Under the pieces are notes generated by a model. The model saw only the letters and a list, made by a program, of their open reading frames with translations, ran no database searches and had not been told where the DNA came from. Shown here piece by piece: positions 11,027 to 22,400 of a stretch of DNA of 64,000 nucleotides. Numbering within the stretch: position 1 is the stretch's first letter; each line of letters starts with the position of its first letter. This DNA comes from Ailanthus altissimus (taxonomy: Eukaryota > Streptophyta > Magnoliopsida > Sapindales > Simaroubaceae): NCBI GenBank assembly GCA_946807835.1, contig OX327683.1, forward strand, positions 19,411,001 through 19,475,000, given 5' to 3'. The translations under genes were made by a program, and so were the position numbers.

Positions 11027-11212
11027 AGCAAGTAAATAGTTGAATGATACTTAGATTTACTTAATTACTTAAAACACTATAAAAAGATGATGTCTTGACA
11101 TATTTTAATTTATAATGCAATAAACAAGTAAATAGTTAAATGATACTTAGATTTACTTAATTACTTAAAACACTATAAAAAGATGATGTCTTGACATATT
11201 TTAATTTATAAT
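11021..11212. repeat. 96-bp tandem duplication
   Basis: 11021-11116 and 11117-11212 are nearly identical direct copies starting GCAATAARCAAGTAAATAG. The unit begins inside the end of the neighbouring 141-bp duplication, so two independent slippage or unequal-exchange events overlap here. Confidence 0.92.
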
Positions 11213-11699
11213 AACACTACTATAGTCATGCTTTTCATACCATTCTCCACTAATATAGAAAACAACATATCTATAAATTTATTTAGGACTTTAAATAGCT
11301 TATAATGAAAAGCTAGGATCAAAGTAGGATATAAGGATAAATATAAGAAATTTAAGTTACACTATGAACAATTAGACTTTACCTAAAAACCTATTGATCT
11401 TCATTTCCTTGAATTATCTCCTCTCTCGAACTTACTGTGTTTCCATTCTTCTTTAAACTACTTTTTTTTTCAAAGAAATTCTATTTTCTCTTAAGCCGGG
11501 GCTTTAAAGAATTTAAAGAGTTTTTTTTTTATTTCTTTTCCTTTTTTTCTCTTTTTTTTTGAATGCTTGATATATCCCTAAACTTAGTTTCCAAAGTATC
11601 ACCTAGACTTAATTGCTTTCCAAGTAGGTACCTTTTTTTTATACAACCATAACCTTTCTCTTTTCAAGAGTATTTCAAAATAAACTCAAGGTTTATAGT

Positions 11700-12609
11700 T
11701 GTTGGCTTAGACGTCTTTGAAGATTTTGATGATTCCAAACAATAGAGAAAAATAGTATTTATGGACTAAAGCGCAAAGTTTTGAAAGTTATAGGAAATGA
11801 ACCAAAATACAAATGTTTAATACTTTGGTTATCGTAGCGAGTACTATAGCACAGTCTTGTAGTAATGACACAATTCCATAATGGTTAAATCATTGTATAA
11901 ATGCTAGTTACTGTGTTAACGGTTGTAACGATTAAATTACTGTATCTAAACTGTAGCAATGGTTAAAATACTGTAACAATGGGCACGATATTATAGCAAT
12001 GGCAAACATTGACTACTTTCTCCATCTCTATAAATATAAGCCTCATTTAAACTCAACAATAACAATTGAAGCTCTTTATAATCTTCATATCATTTGAGAA
12101 GAAAAGAAATATCTATATTTTTGTTAAAATTATTATATCTACTCTTTAAAAGAGTTTAAATTGTAAGGGTTTAATTGAACCCAAAGCTAATCTTTGTAAG
12201 GGTCTAGTTGGTACCTTGGTAAAGCTAAATATTGTGAGGGTTTGATTAGTACTAGAAAAATTGATCAAGGTTTGATTAGTACCTGAAAACTAATTAGGGT
12301 GTGATTGGTACCTTAGAAAGATAATTTGTAAAGGTTTGATTAACACATAGAAAGTTAATCAAAAGGTCTTAGAAGATAGATCAAACTAGTGGAATCCTCA
12401 AATACAATGAGCTTCGAGGCATGGACGTAAGCTGAGATAAGAGTCGAACCACGTAAACATTCGATGTTAGCTTTCTTTTTTCGTAATCTTTTATTTATTT
12501 CATTTACTTGTGCTTTAATTTTTTTTATATTATTAGTAAGTGTGTTATTTTTTAAATACCCAATTCACCTCTTTCTTGGAGTGCCATTCTTAAACCTTTT
12601 AGACTTTCA
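11700..12609 (+). mobile_element. 5' LTR of the gag-only copia element
   Basis: It starts TGTTGGCTTAGACG and ends ...AGACTTTCA, followed by TTAGCATCAGAGCGGG, a changed form of the Met-tRNA primer site. A TATA box (CTATAAATATAAG) lies near 12030. The U3 region before it repeats ACTGTAGCA-like motifs (11835-12005). It is clearly homologous to 14720-15614 throughout. Confidence 0.9.
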
Positions 12610-12659
12610 TTTAGCATCAGAGCGGGTTCTCTATTTAAGGGCTTAACCATCTTTAGAGA

Positions 12660-13610
12660 GATCCTAGAATGGCATATATATAAGGACAATCTATAGATTA
12701 TAACTAGGCCACCATATTTTGATTGAACTGATTTTGATTATTGGAATGATAAAATGATCATATATTTACAAGCCAACGATTATGAATCTTAGAAAACTAT
12801 TAGAAAAGGTTCTCATGTCTTTATTAAGAAAAATAGTACAAATAAAGACATACCTAAATTAGAAGATGAATTGGATGAGGAAGATATAAAGAAATTTTGT
12901 GAAAATGTAAAAGCTTTAAATCAATAATATTATGCCATAGATAGAAGAGTAATTGGTAATATTGGTAATATTCTTAAATGTACAAATGCACAAGAATTAT
13001 AGAATGCCTTAGCCACAAAATATGAAGGAACTAGTGATGCTAAAGAGTTTAAGATAAATAGCCTCATAAGTGAATATGAATTATTTTCTATGAATACTAA
13101 TGAATATATTGAGTCTATGATTTCAAGATTTACAATGCTTATCAACAAGTTGCAAGCTCTTAGAAAGATCATATCTCAAAGTGAACAAGCTAAAAATGTG
13201 CTAACAGCTTTACCACCAAAATGGGCTAGTGTTAAAGTCTCTATCAAAGCCATAATCGATTTTGAGAATATCAATATGGAGTTCTTCACTAGCAAGTTTA
13301 AAGAAATTGAGTTTGACTTAAAGGGAGAAAATCTAAATAACAATAAGAAAATTATTGCCTTTAATGCTAATGTGGAAGAGGAAGAAAGTGACGATGAAGA
13401 AAAAGATGAAGAAGTTACCTTATAATTAAAAAATTGAAAAGAGTAATCAAAATGAAGATGATCAAGGAAGGATAAATGACTTGCTATCAATGCATGAAAT
13501 AAGGACATGTCATGAAAGATTGCCCCTACAAGAACAAAAACAATTACAACAACAAGAAGTTCAAGAAGAAAGCAATGATGGCATCAACTTCAACATGAAA
13601 TGATTATTCG
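12660..13610 (+). pseudogene. copia gag with zinc knuckle, several stops
   Basis: The longest open stretch (13090-13425) contains MNTNEYIESMISRFTMLINKLQ and an acidic end EEEESDDEEKDEE. Upstream the same gag can be followed from about 12670, including DYWNDKMIIYLQ-like and ELDEEDIKKFCENVKALNQ segments, with stops between them. Downstream, after a frame break, a CCHC knuckle CYQCMK-(stop)-GHVMKDC is seen at 13480-13525. Gag packages element RNA; this one is broken at many points. Confidence 0.85.
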
Positions 13611-13619
13611 TTAGAAGAA

Positions 13620-14300
13620 GATAAAGGAGAAATAACCAACCTTACACTTTTGGTTATCAACGATGACAAATTCGATAGCGAGGTAAGCGATGATGAACCT
13701 TCTATTGAAGAGCTTTATTTACAATTTATTGAAGAAACCAAAACTATGAAAATGAAATTGAATAAAGAAAAGAATTTATTGCAATAAGAAATTAAAAATC
13801 TAAAACTATAAACTATGATGACTTACAAAACGACAATCAAATTTTGAGAGATAAATTGAATAAAGAAAAGAATTTGTTGCAAGACGGAATTAAATGTCTA
13901 AAACTAAAAGTTGATGTGTTACAAAAAGATAATCAAATTTTAAATGATGAAAAAGAAGATCTTATGAAAAATGCTAATGATTTGAATGAATCTTTTTTTT
14001 TTTAAATTTACAAATGAGCAAAAGAATTTTGATGAGATATTTTGTGCTAAAACATGTGTTTTTGACAAAGGTAATTTGAGATATAAACCAAAATAATATA
14101 TTTTTTAAAAATATTACTTTGTCAAATCCTCCTTCAAATATGATCCTTATTTATTTTGTCATTATTATAATAAAAATGGACACAAAGTTTATAATTATCC
14201 TATTAAAAAATTTGGAGGAAAAAACTTTTGGGTTCCAAAAGGAAAAATTGCTAACATTGGAGGACTCAAGAAATATTGGATACTAAAATACATAACTTGA
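13620..14300 (+). pseudogene. Post-gag segment: coiled-coil-like repeats and a second Cys/His stretch
   Basis: 13730-14000 encodes repeated NKEKNLLQ...IKxLKL heptad-like units, with stops. 14080-14290 reads a CHYYNKNGHKVYNYPIKKF segment (a second Cys/His motif) followed by FWVPKGKIANIGGLKKYW. Such WVPKG text normally precedes the protease in SIRE-like copia elements. After it the frame ends and no pol follows. Confidence 0.65.
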
Positions 14301-14710
14301 ATTTATTTTGTAGGTATCAATATTTAGCACTGTTCTTAATCTTTATGAAATATTGTGATTTTATATTTGTTTTAATCATATCATACCTTGATGCATCTAT
14401 TAAAAAGAAATTTTTTTATGTGTGTTACACTTAGGGGGAGCATTGTAGAAATTATCTTTACAACATTTGAATTTAATTTTAGATTTTGATGATTTATTCT
14501 TTATATGGCTATGATTATATCATTATTTTTTTATGATACCAAAGGGGGAGAAATATGTGCATAATATTTTACTTCTAATTCTTGATAACATACATTTAAT
14601 TTTTGTCAAAAGAATTAGAAAAAGATATAACTGTAGGGGAGCATAAATTGAGGGGGAGATATACATTTCAAATAGAATATATTGCATACATTGTTTGTCA
14701 TCATAAAAAA

Positions 14711-14719
14711 GGGGGAGAT
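14711..14719 (+). other. Polypurine tract of the gag-only copia element
   Basis: AAAAAAGGGGGAGAT lies immediately before the 3' LTR start TGTTGGCC. Further GGGGGAG tracts occur upstream at about 14434, 14545 and 14650, as is common before the 3' LTR in copia elements of this type. Confidence 0.85.
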
Positions 14720-15614
14720 TGTTGGCCTAGGCATCTTTGACAAACAATAAAGAAAAACAATATTATGGACTAAAGCGCAAAGTTTTGAAAGTTATAAGAA
14801 ATAAAACAAAATGCAAATGTTCAAAACTTTGGTTACTGTAATGTGTACTGTAGTGCGGTCTTATAGTAACGACATTATTCATAACAGTTATATCACTGTG
14901 TAAATGACTAGTTACTATATTAACATTTGTAACTGGCAAATCACTATAGCTGAACTATAGTAATGATCAAAACACTGTAGCACTAGCAGGATACTCTAAC
15001 AACGGCAAAAAAATGGCTAGTTTCTCTATCTCTATAAATACAAGCCTCATTCAAGTTCAATAACAACAAGTGAAACATTGTATAATTTTCATATCATTTG
15101 AGAAGAAACGAAATATCCATATTTTTGTTAAAATTGTTATATCTACTCTTTAAGAGAGTTTAAATTATAAGGGTTTAATTGAACCCAAAGCTAGTTTTTG
15201 TAAGGGTCTAATTGGTACCTTGGTAAAGCCAACATATTGTGAGGGTTTAATTAGTACTAGAGAAATTGATCAGGGTTTGATTAGTACCTGAAAACTAATT
15301 AGGGTGTGATTGATACCTTAGAAAGATAATTTGTAAAGGTTTGATTAATACCTGAAAAGTTAATCAAATGATCTTAGAAGATAGACCGAACTAGTGGAAT
15401 CCTCAAGTCAGTTAGCTTTGAGGCATTCGGGTAAACCGGGATAAGAGCTGAACCGCGTAAAAATTTAGTATTAACTTTCTCTTTTCCTACTCTTTTATTT
15501 ACTGCATTTACTTGTGCTTTAATTCATTATTATTATTAGTAAGTGCATTATTTATTAAATACCCCAAAAAAACCCCTCTTGCAGTGTCATTGTTAAACCC
15601 TTTTTAGACTTGCA
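14720..15614 (+). mobile_element. 3' LTR of the gag-only copia element
   Basis: Starts TGTTGGCCTAGGC and ends ...AGACTTGCA. It aligns with the 5' LTR over its full length, including the repeated TTTGATTAGTACC lines and the TATA region near 15035. The pair differ by many substitutions and small indels, so the insertion is old. Confidence 0.9.
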
Positions 15615-15956
15615 ATTTTGTTATTGATAGATTTTAATTAAATAAACTTAAATTCTTAGGCTTGAAATGTGGTTAAATATAAAAAAATATTGGTATTTAA
15701 ACTCAAAAGGGGTACCTAAGGATAAATATATATCTAAATTAGACTAAAAAGGCTCAAGCGGTCCAAAGATGGTCTAATATCATTTTTTTATTCATATGTT
15801 TTCTGGATTTCCCCTTAAGTAGTAATCAAGCAAGTTCTAAAGTGTTATTTCTTGAAACTTGAGTGTACTTCTTAAGCATGAGCATCTCTAAGTAACAATT
15901 CAACTAAGTCATATTTCACTTCAATGTGTTAAAAAATAATTGATAAAAAATCAAAA

Positions 15957-17264
15957 TCAGTAAGAACTTAGTACTGAACAGACTCATAAGGACCTCTAAT
16001 AGACATTTCATAGAGCCGTTAATAGAAGGTATTCTCAAATTGAGTAGTATTAGTGGTCTTTTAACTTGAGCGCCATTGTGGCTTGTGAGTGATCCACCAT
16101 ACTCTGATTCATGCATATTAGAGACCTCTAATAGTCTGACCTCTGGGTGTAATTAGGTATAGTTCAATGTTCATGGAGTTCATTGTGCATAGATATTGAG
16201 ATCCGTCAACTCATATGAGTTAGTTGTATATCTTAATGCTCCAAAATTGTATTTTAGAAAGTATTGTGGCCACAAGCATAAACCCTATAATTTTTTTTTT
16301 CCGTAAGGTTAAACAATATAGCAAATGTGTTTACGGATATTGTTTATAGAAATACAAATCTAGAGATAAGTTCATGGTTGAGCATATAGAGATTTGAACG
16401 TAATGATCTATATCTCTGCTTTTTCAAGATTTAGGTGACAGATGGATTATACGTATATAGTTAACCTCAAGTTATATGGTTCAATGCATCATTATATAAT
16501 ATTTGTAACTTATGTGTGAGGCATTGTTCATGGACTTGTGAGTGATCCTATAAACAAGTGTGAACCTAGAGAGTCTCACAATATAAAGTATACTCGTTGA
16601 GTACTGGGATAGTGGACTAGGTCGAATAATTCGATGCAAATTGTTTTTTGAAAGTAAGATTTGCTCTAAGATCTTTTGGGAAACACATGTGTCAAGGTTT
16701 AAGTGTTAAACTTATATTTTATTAGTGTGTTAAATAATAAAATTATGACACATTGCATTATGCACGACCATTTGTGTGATAAGTGGCATTTGCGTATGTT
16801 ATATGTGTTACATTCGACTATTGTCATTGGCCAAATGAGACAAACTATGCAATTATTGCAAATTGGTCCCTATTGCATCATTTAACCATTGTGAGGAAAA
16901 CAAAGCAATTGTTGCATTAAAGTCTTAAGCTAAATTTGGCTATTAGAGAGAGACCTTAAGTGTTGAGCGAACAAGTCATTGTTAGAGATTTTATGCTACT
17001 ATTCTAACTTATGCAATCCCACTGGCATCAAGGACTAAAATTATTTGTGAGTTAGCTTTGGTGTGAGCTCCATAATTTAATTCTTTATCGAAAGGCTTTG
17101 AGGGTAAGTTTTCGTAACTGTAATCGATTTACATTCAGTGTGTATTTATTTCAATAGGAAATTAGATTTCATTTCCACTACGTAATGCATGTATGACATT
17201 CATTAATTTATTTAATGAATATATAATCATATGCCTGCACTTTTAGCTTAGAACACTTCTTACA
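15957..17264 (+). mobile_element. Family T LTR-like repeat, copy 1 (5'-truncated)
   Basis: From TACTGAACAGACTCATAAGG onward it aligns with 22835-24251, 34200-35922, 61290-63070 and the reverse of 59177-60650. Shared landmarks are GAGTTGAGTAGTAT, GTGAGTGATCCACCATAC and TGTGGCCACAAGC. The first about 430 bp of the family, present at 22401, is missing. The right end (...TTCTTACA) abuts gypsy pol at 17265. 15615-15956, between the copia element and this repeat, has no ORF and looks like interior sequence of the element at 10607. Confidence 0.7.
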
Positions 17265-20200
17265 CGGTTAGCTAATCATAATGGCACAATAGACTGTTTC
17301 CTTAAAGAGGTAATTTTCAGAAGACATAGAAAACCTGATATTACTTTTTGTAAAGAACGATGAGTTCTTCCATCTTGTGTTATTTCTGTTATGACCACTA
17401 GATAGTTGCTCAGGAATAAATATTTAACGTATTTAGCTTGTCTCATTGATACCAGAGTTAGTGCAGTTAAATTGAAAGATATTCCCGTGGTAAGAGATTT
17501 TTCAATTGAATTTTTTGAAAACCTTCCAAGTTTACCAACAGATAGAGAGATTAATTTTTCTATTAATTTGGTTCCAGACAGAGCTCCTATTTCTAAATCA
17601 AAAAACAAAATGGCCCTTTCAGTATTAAAAGAATTGAAGACTTAGTTACAAAAATTAGTAGACAAAAATTTTATCAAACCTAATGTATCACCAGAGAGAG
17701 CATCAATATTATTTTTTAAAAAGGATAGAACCTTTGAGACTATATATTGATTATCCAGAGCTAAATAAAGTCATTATTTGTGACAAGTACCCACTATCTC
17801 ACAAGGATGATTTATTTGATCAGTTACAGGATGCAAAAGTGTTCTCAAAGATTGATCTAAGGTCAAGGTATCATTAGTTAAAGATCAAAGATGTTGATGT
17901 GTCCAAGTGTGCCTTCAAAACTCGATATGGGTATTATGCTTCTCAGTAATGCCATTTCGATTGACTAATGCTCCAGCTGCATTTATGAATCTTATAAATA
18001 GGATGTTTCATCTTTATCTAGATCGATTTGATATAGTATTTATTAATGACATTCTTATTTATTCACGGAGTGTAGATGAGCATGACGAGCATTTAAGTGT
18101 AGTGTTGTAGACTTTAAGGAATAAACAATTATGCTAAATTTAGCAAATGTAAGTTTTAGTTAGTTAGGGTTACATTTTGAGGCCATGTGATCTCAATTGA
18201 TGAAATTTATATAGATCATCAAAAAAATTAAAGCGGTGGTAAATTAGGAGCAACTAGTTAGTGTGATAGAAGTTATAAGTTTTCTTACTCTAACATGTTA
18301 TTACAAGAGGTTTATTAATGACTTTTCTAAGATTACTGCATAATTGAAAAAGCTGACCAAAAGGAATGTAAAGTTTGAGTGGACTGATGAATGTAAAGAT
18401 AGTTTTTAAGAACTAAAAAAGAGATTGACTTAAGCTCTTATTCTCACACTTCCATCTAATATCGAAGAATTCATAATTTATAGTGATGCCTTTTGACAAG
18501 GATTAGGTTGTATGTTAATGTAGTAAGGAAAGGTGATAGCATATACTTTTAAGCAGTTTAAGAAACATGAGTTGAATTATCTGACTTGCGATTTAGAATT
18601 GCTAGCAATAATGTTTGGATTGAAGACTTGGAGAAATTATTTATATGGTGTTACATGTCAGATCTTTACTGAGCACAAGAGTTTGAAGTATTTGTTCACA
18701 CATAAGAACTTAAATATAAGACAATGAAGATTGTTAAAGTTAATTAAAGGTTGTGACTATACTATTGACTATCATCTAAGCAATGCTAATGTGATATTAG
18801 ATGCACTCAATAGGAAGTCTTCCAGCTGTTTAGCTCATTTGAGAGTAACTTATCTTCCACTATTGGCTAAATTTAGATCTTTAGGAGGTGCATTTGTCAA
18901 TGGATGAATATAGAGTACTTCTAGCACATTTTTGAGTTAGTCCTATATTGATTAATCATATTTGAGAGATGTAGGATTAGAATCCTAATATAGTTAAAAT
19001 TAAGTGAGAAGTAAGGGATGGAAAATATACTGATTTATTATTGAAAGCTGATGGGATATTAGTTATGTATAATAGGATTTATGTACCTATATCTTAGAGT
19101 TAAAGAAGCAGATTTTAGAAGAAGTTCATAGTTTAGCTTATGTTATGCATCTTGGCAGCATTAAAATGTATCATATTTAGAGAATATTATTGGTGGTAGG
19201 GTATGAAAAGGGAGATTCTAGAGTTTGTATCTCACTGCCCTGTTTGTCAGTAGGTTAAAACGAGTATTAAAGGCTTGTAAGATATCACCATATATTTTGT
19301 TGTTGGGCTTCTTCATCCTCAGAGTGGTCATGATAGTATGTGGTTGATAGTTAATCGGCTCAAAAAGTCTACTCATTTCCTAACTTATAAGGTTTTATAT
19401 TCATTAGATAAGTTGGCTCATTTGTATGTGAGTGACATTGTATGATTGTATTAGGCTCCAGTATTCATTATATCAGATAGAGATCCTCAATTTAATTCTA
19501 GATTATAGCATAACTTATAAAAGGCATTTGGCATTAAGTTAAATTTTAGTAAAACTTTTCATCCTCATACGTAAGTAGTCAGAGATGGCTATACAACTAT
19601 TAAAAGATAAGCTTAGAGCCTTTGTATTGTAGCTTAGGGAAAATTGGGAAAATTATTGATTGTTAGTGGAGTTTGCGTATAATAACAATTATCAGTCTAA
19701 TATCCAAATGGCCCCTTATGAGACATTATATGGAAAGAAATTTAGAACTCAAAATTATTAGGATGAAGTTGAAGAGAGAAAATAATTGGGTTCAGAGATT
19801 ATTCAGGCTGCTAGTAAGAAGATCAGTGTTATCATAGAAAAACTCAAAACAACTCAAGATAGACAAAATGGTTGTGCAGATAAAAGTCGTAGACAACTTG
19901 AGTTTGCATTGGGTGATAAATACTTCTTATGAATTTCTCCATGAAAAGGTATACTTTATTTTGGCAGACAAAGAAAACTAAGTCCTCGATATATTAGACA
20001 TATTAGATTATTGAGAGAGATGATGTGGTTGTTTACCGTCTAGGATTACGACTTAAGTTGTCACACATTTATGATGTGTGCTATATTTCTATGTTGTGAA
20101 AGTTTATTTTTGACTCTTCTCATATTTTAAATGCTCAGCCAATTCAATTGAGGCCAAACTTAACCTAGGATGAGGAACCTATTCGATACTTGACTATCTC

Positions 20201-20290
20201 CAGCAAGTACTACACATTATATGGGACTATAAGGATTAGATGAGAACTCAGTATCCCTTCTTATTCTCAATAAATATGTGAATTGTGAAA
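17265..20290 (+). pseudogene. Ty3/gypsy pol (Tekay/Del-like), 5'-truncated and decayed
   Basis: The sequence begins inside the protease-to-RT linker (NHNGTIDCFLKEVIFRR). RT motifs follow: LPTDREINFSINLVPDRAPIS (about 17530-17590), [22 protein letters not shown] (17806-17875), [20 protein letters not shown] (17950-18010) and [10 protein letters not shown] (18037-18066), where the catalytic FxDD has become IND. RNase H includes [21 protein letters not shown] (18580-18645). An integrase HHCC finger (HSLAYVMHL...CPVCQ) lies at about 19130-19255, and the core to about 19760 is riddled with stops. RT before integrase is the gypsy order. Confidence 0.9.
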
Positions 20291-20303
20291 ACGAAATTCT
20301 TTT

Positions 20304-20313
20304 AAGGGGGAGG
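20304..20313 (+). other. Polypurine tract of the gypsy element
   Basis: AAGGGGGAGG lies directly before the LTR start, after the end of pol. This placement supports a 3' LTR beginning near 20317. Confidence 0.85.
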
Positions 20314-20316
20314 AAT

Positions 20317-21837
20317 TATAATGCATGTGGCCATATTAAGGGCATGTCATTCAAGTATTATTTTGTTGCTTGGTGGCTTGAAAATTATTATAATAAAGAA
20401 TTTAAATAATATTAGGTGCAATTTGTGGCTTGCCAATTGGATATATGGGGTGGTCAAAATTTCTATATAAAGAGAGCTTTACTTCATTTTGTGCATCAAG
20501 TCGAGAGAGAATGAAGAAGAAAATTGAGAGAGAACAGAAAAGAAAAGAAAGGTACATAGAGAAAAAAAAAGAATAAAGAAAGAGGGAAATAGAGAAAAAA
20601 GAAATTATAAAAATTATAAAAATATGTTTGGGTAATTAAGATTTATATTCAACAACTTAGCGAGTAATAGTTTTATGAAATAAGAATATTGATGATTCAA
20701 TTTTTATGTTAAATACCAACACTTATAATATATTTTTACACCCTATGATATAAGAGAGATTCTAATTGTTGATACACTACAGATTTTCGATCTAGCTCAG
20801 GATTAACATACTTTTGTGAATAAATACTTATATAAATATATATTTATTATATTCTTAATCCAGCAATTTATAAGTTAATTATATATTATTAAATTTCTTT
20901 TATCCATGATTTACTTTTATATGGATAAAGTTTTGTGCCAGTTTTTTATATTAAGAAATGATTTCAGAATTTATTATAGTATAATTTATGATTACGTTAA
21001 GTACAAAATATTTAAGTAGAATAACTATTTTTCAACGATATTATAAAGTAGTGGTTTTTAAACCATCAGATCATACCTTTCCTTTTAGTATAGTTAGCTC
21101 TGCACATGTATTAGACCAATTTAATTTGCTATATTCGAATGATGCAGTAATTCCATCGGGTTAGACCAAATCACATCCCTTGCTCTGCCTGTGTGTAAGT
21201 TACTCTGTCAGGTTAGACTAATTTTTTCCCGAGTATAAGTTTGGTTCTATATCTATGTAGTATACATTACATTATCTATACTATGTTGAGAACATACAAT
21301 TTTAGCACAAATTTCTTAACAACTTACATGTCCAAGTTTTTAATATATACTTATTCTAGTATTACGTTATGATTTTTAATTTAATCACAGATTTTATAAC
21401 AACTCAGATTTCATTACAAGTTTATTGATTATTCAGTATGCACATTCATGATCATTTTATGTTACAGAATTTTACGTGTACGTTATATATAGAATTATTT
21501 ATTATTAAATTATTATTATTAAGAAGCTATTATTTACAATAAATATGAAGTATATAATATTTTGATATTATGTCCATTCACTGAGCCATAAGCTCACTAT
21601 TTTTTTTTATTTTTTTTAGGTTGTCACAAGAATTCGTGCAGTGTGATACATCTTCACATTTTGAGTTTTTTCCATAACACATATAGCTGTATAAGTTATA
21701 TTTTGTGCATATATATACATTTTTGTTGAGGCACTTAGTCTTGTTATATTAGATATAATGAGAATAGAGCATCGTAGTCTATAGTTTTCACAATATCCAC
21801 CTCAATTTCCAAAGAAAGCTCAGGTCATGTATTGTCA
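20317..21837 (+). mobile_element. 3' LTR of the Tekay/Del-like gypsy element
   Basis: It starts near TATAATGCATG (a canonical TG start may have mutated to TA) and ends near ...CATGTATTGTCA. A TATA box (CTATATAAAGAG) lies at about 20463, followed by a purine-rich GAGAGAAAGAAAG leader. The same LTR family appears at 26818-28424 (+), 36091-36620 (-), about 36600-38004 (+) and 45186-46600 (-). All share the line CACTCANTGAGCCATAAGCTCACTATTTT near the 3' part. Confidence 0.82.
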
Positions 21838-22400
21838 ATGAAGGTTGTTTGAATTTATAGAGGGCAGTGAAGACAATCTCAACTGTTGAACAAAGAGATC
21901 TGACGACTAAGATTAACCCAAGTATAAGTCATATTTTCATTTGCTAGACACATCACCTTAAGAGTCATCCTAGCTGTTCAATTAAAATCAATGGTCTAAG
22001 ATGAGGCTAGGTCTATAAAAATCAAAGCAACGTAACTATTAAGTGACATCTAAAACAATGCAAGGATTTTGAAGAGCCATATGCATTTAATGTTTTTAGT
22101 GCTAAATATGAATTTCAGACTAATAATCTCAAGGTCACTTCTTATAGATTGACTATTATTCATCTTAGAGCTTATTGTAAAGAAGCACCTAGTTAAGGAA
22201 TTAACACCTTAAGGTTCAAGAACTATAGTATCCCTTCATGAGGATGGTTGAATAAGTGGAATACTTTATAGAGTTTTCACTATTAACTAGTCAATACTGA
22301 AAATTGAGGAACCACCATCGCCCCCCAAGAGCCTGGACTTGACTTATTAATATACTTAGTAACTAATCCCAGCCTCAAGCTAATCTAAGTCCCTACTAAT
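21838..22400. other. Unassigned stretch
   Basis: No ORF longer than about 60 codons and no recognised motif. It lies between the gypsy 3' LTR and a family T solo LTR and is probably older intergenic or transposon-derived sequence. Confidence 0.4.

Larger units (their letters stand above)
10607..11699 (-). mobile_element. Interior (non-coding) of the large LTR element
   Basis: Upstream of the 3' LTR on the minus strand is a stretch with no significant ORF, poly-T tracts and internal tandem duplications (10745-11026 and 11021-11212). It has the character of a large retrotransposon derivative whose interior lacks coding capacity. The interior is cut at 11699/11700 by a nested copia element and seems to continue at 15615-15956. 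The matching 5' LTR is not recognisable in the window. Confidence 0.5.
11700..15614 (+). mobile_element. Gag-only non-autonomous Ty1/copia element, two LTRs
   Basis: Two direct LTRs (11700-12609 and 14720-15614) enclose 2.1 kb. The interior has a primer site after the 5' LTR, a decayed gag with a zinc knuckle, a coiled-coil-like stretch and a WVPKG-type segment, and then goes straight to the polypurine tract AAAAAAGGGGGAGATTG before the 3' LTR. Protease, integrase, RT and RNase H are all absent. The gag style resembles SIRE-type copia elements. Flanks ATAGT and ATTTT do not give a clean 5-bp TSD, so the ends may have mutated. Confidence 0.85.

Noticed and set aside
10745..11212. CRISPR-like array
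   Set aside because: These are simple two-copy tandem duplications without spacers, in a plant retrotransposon.
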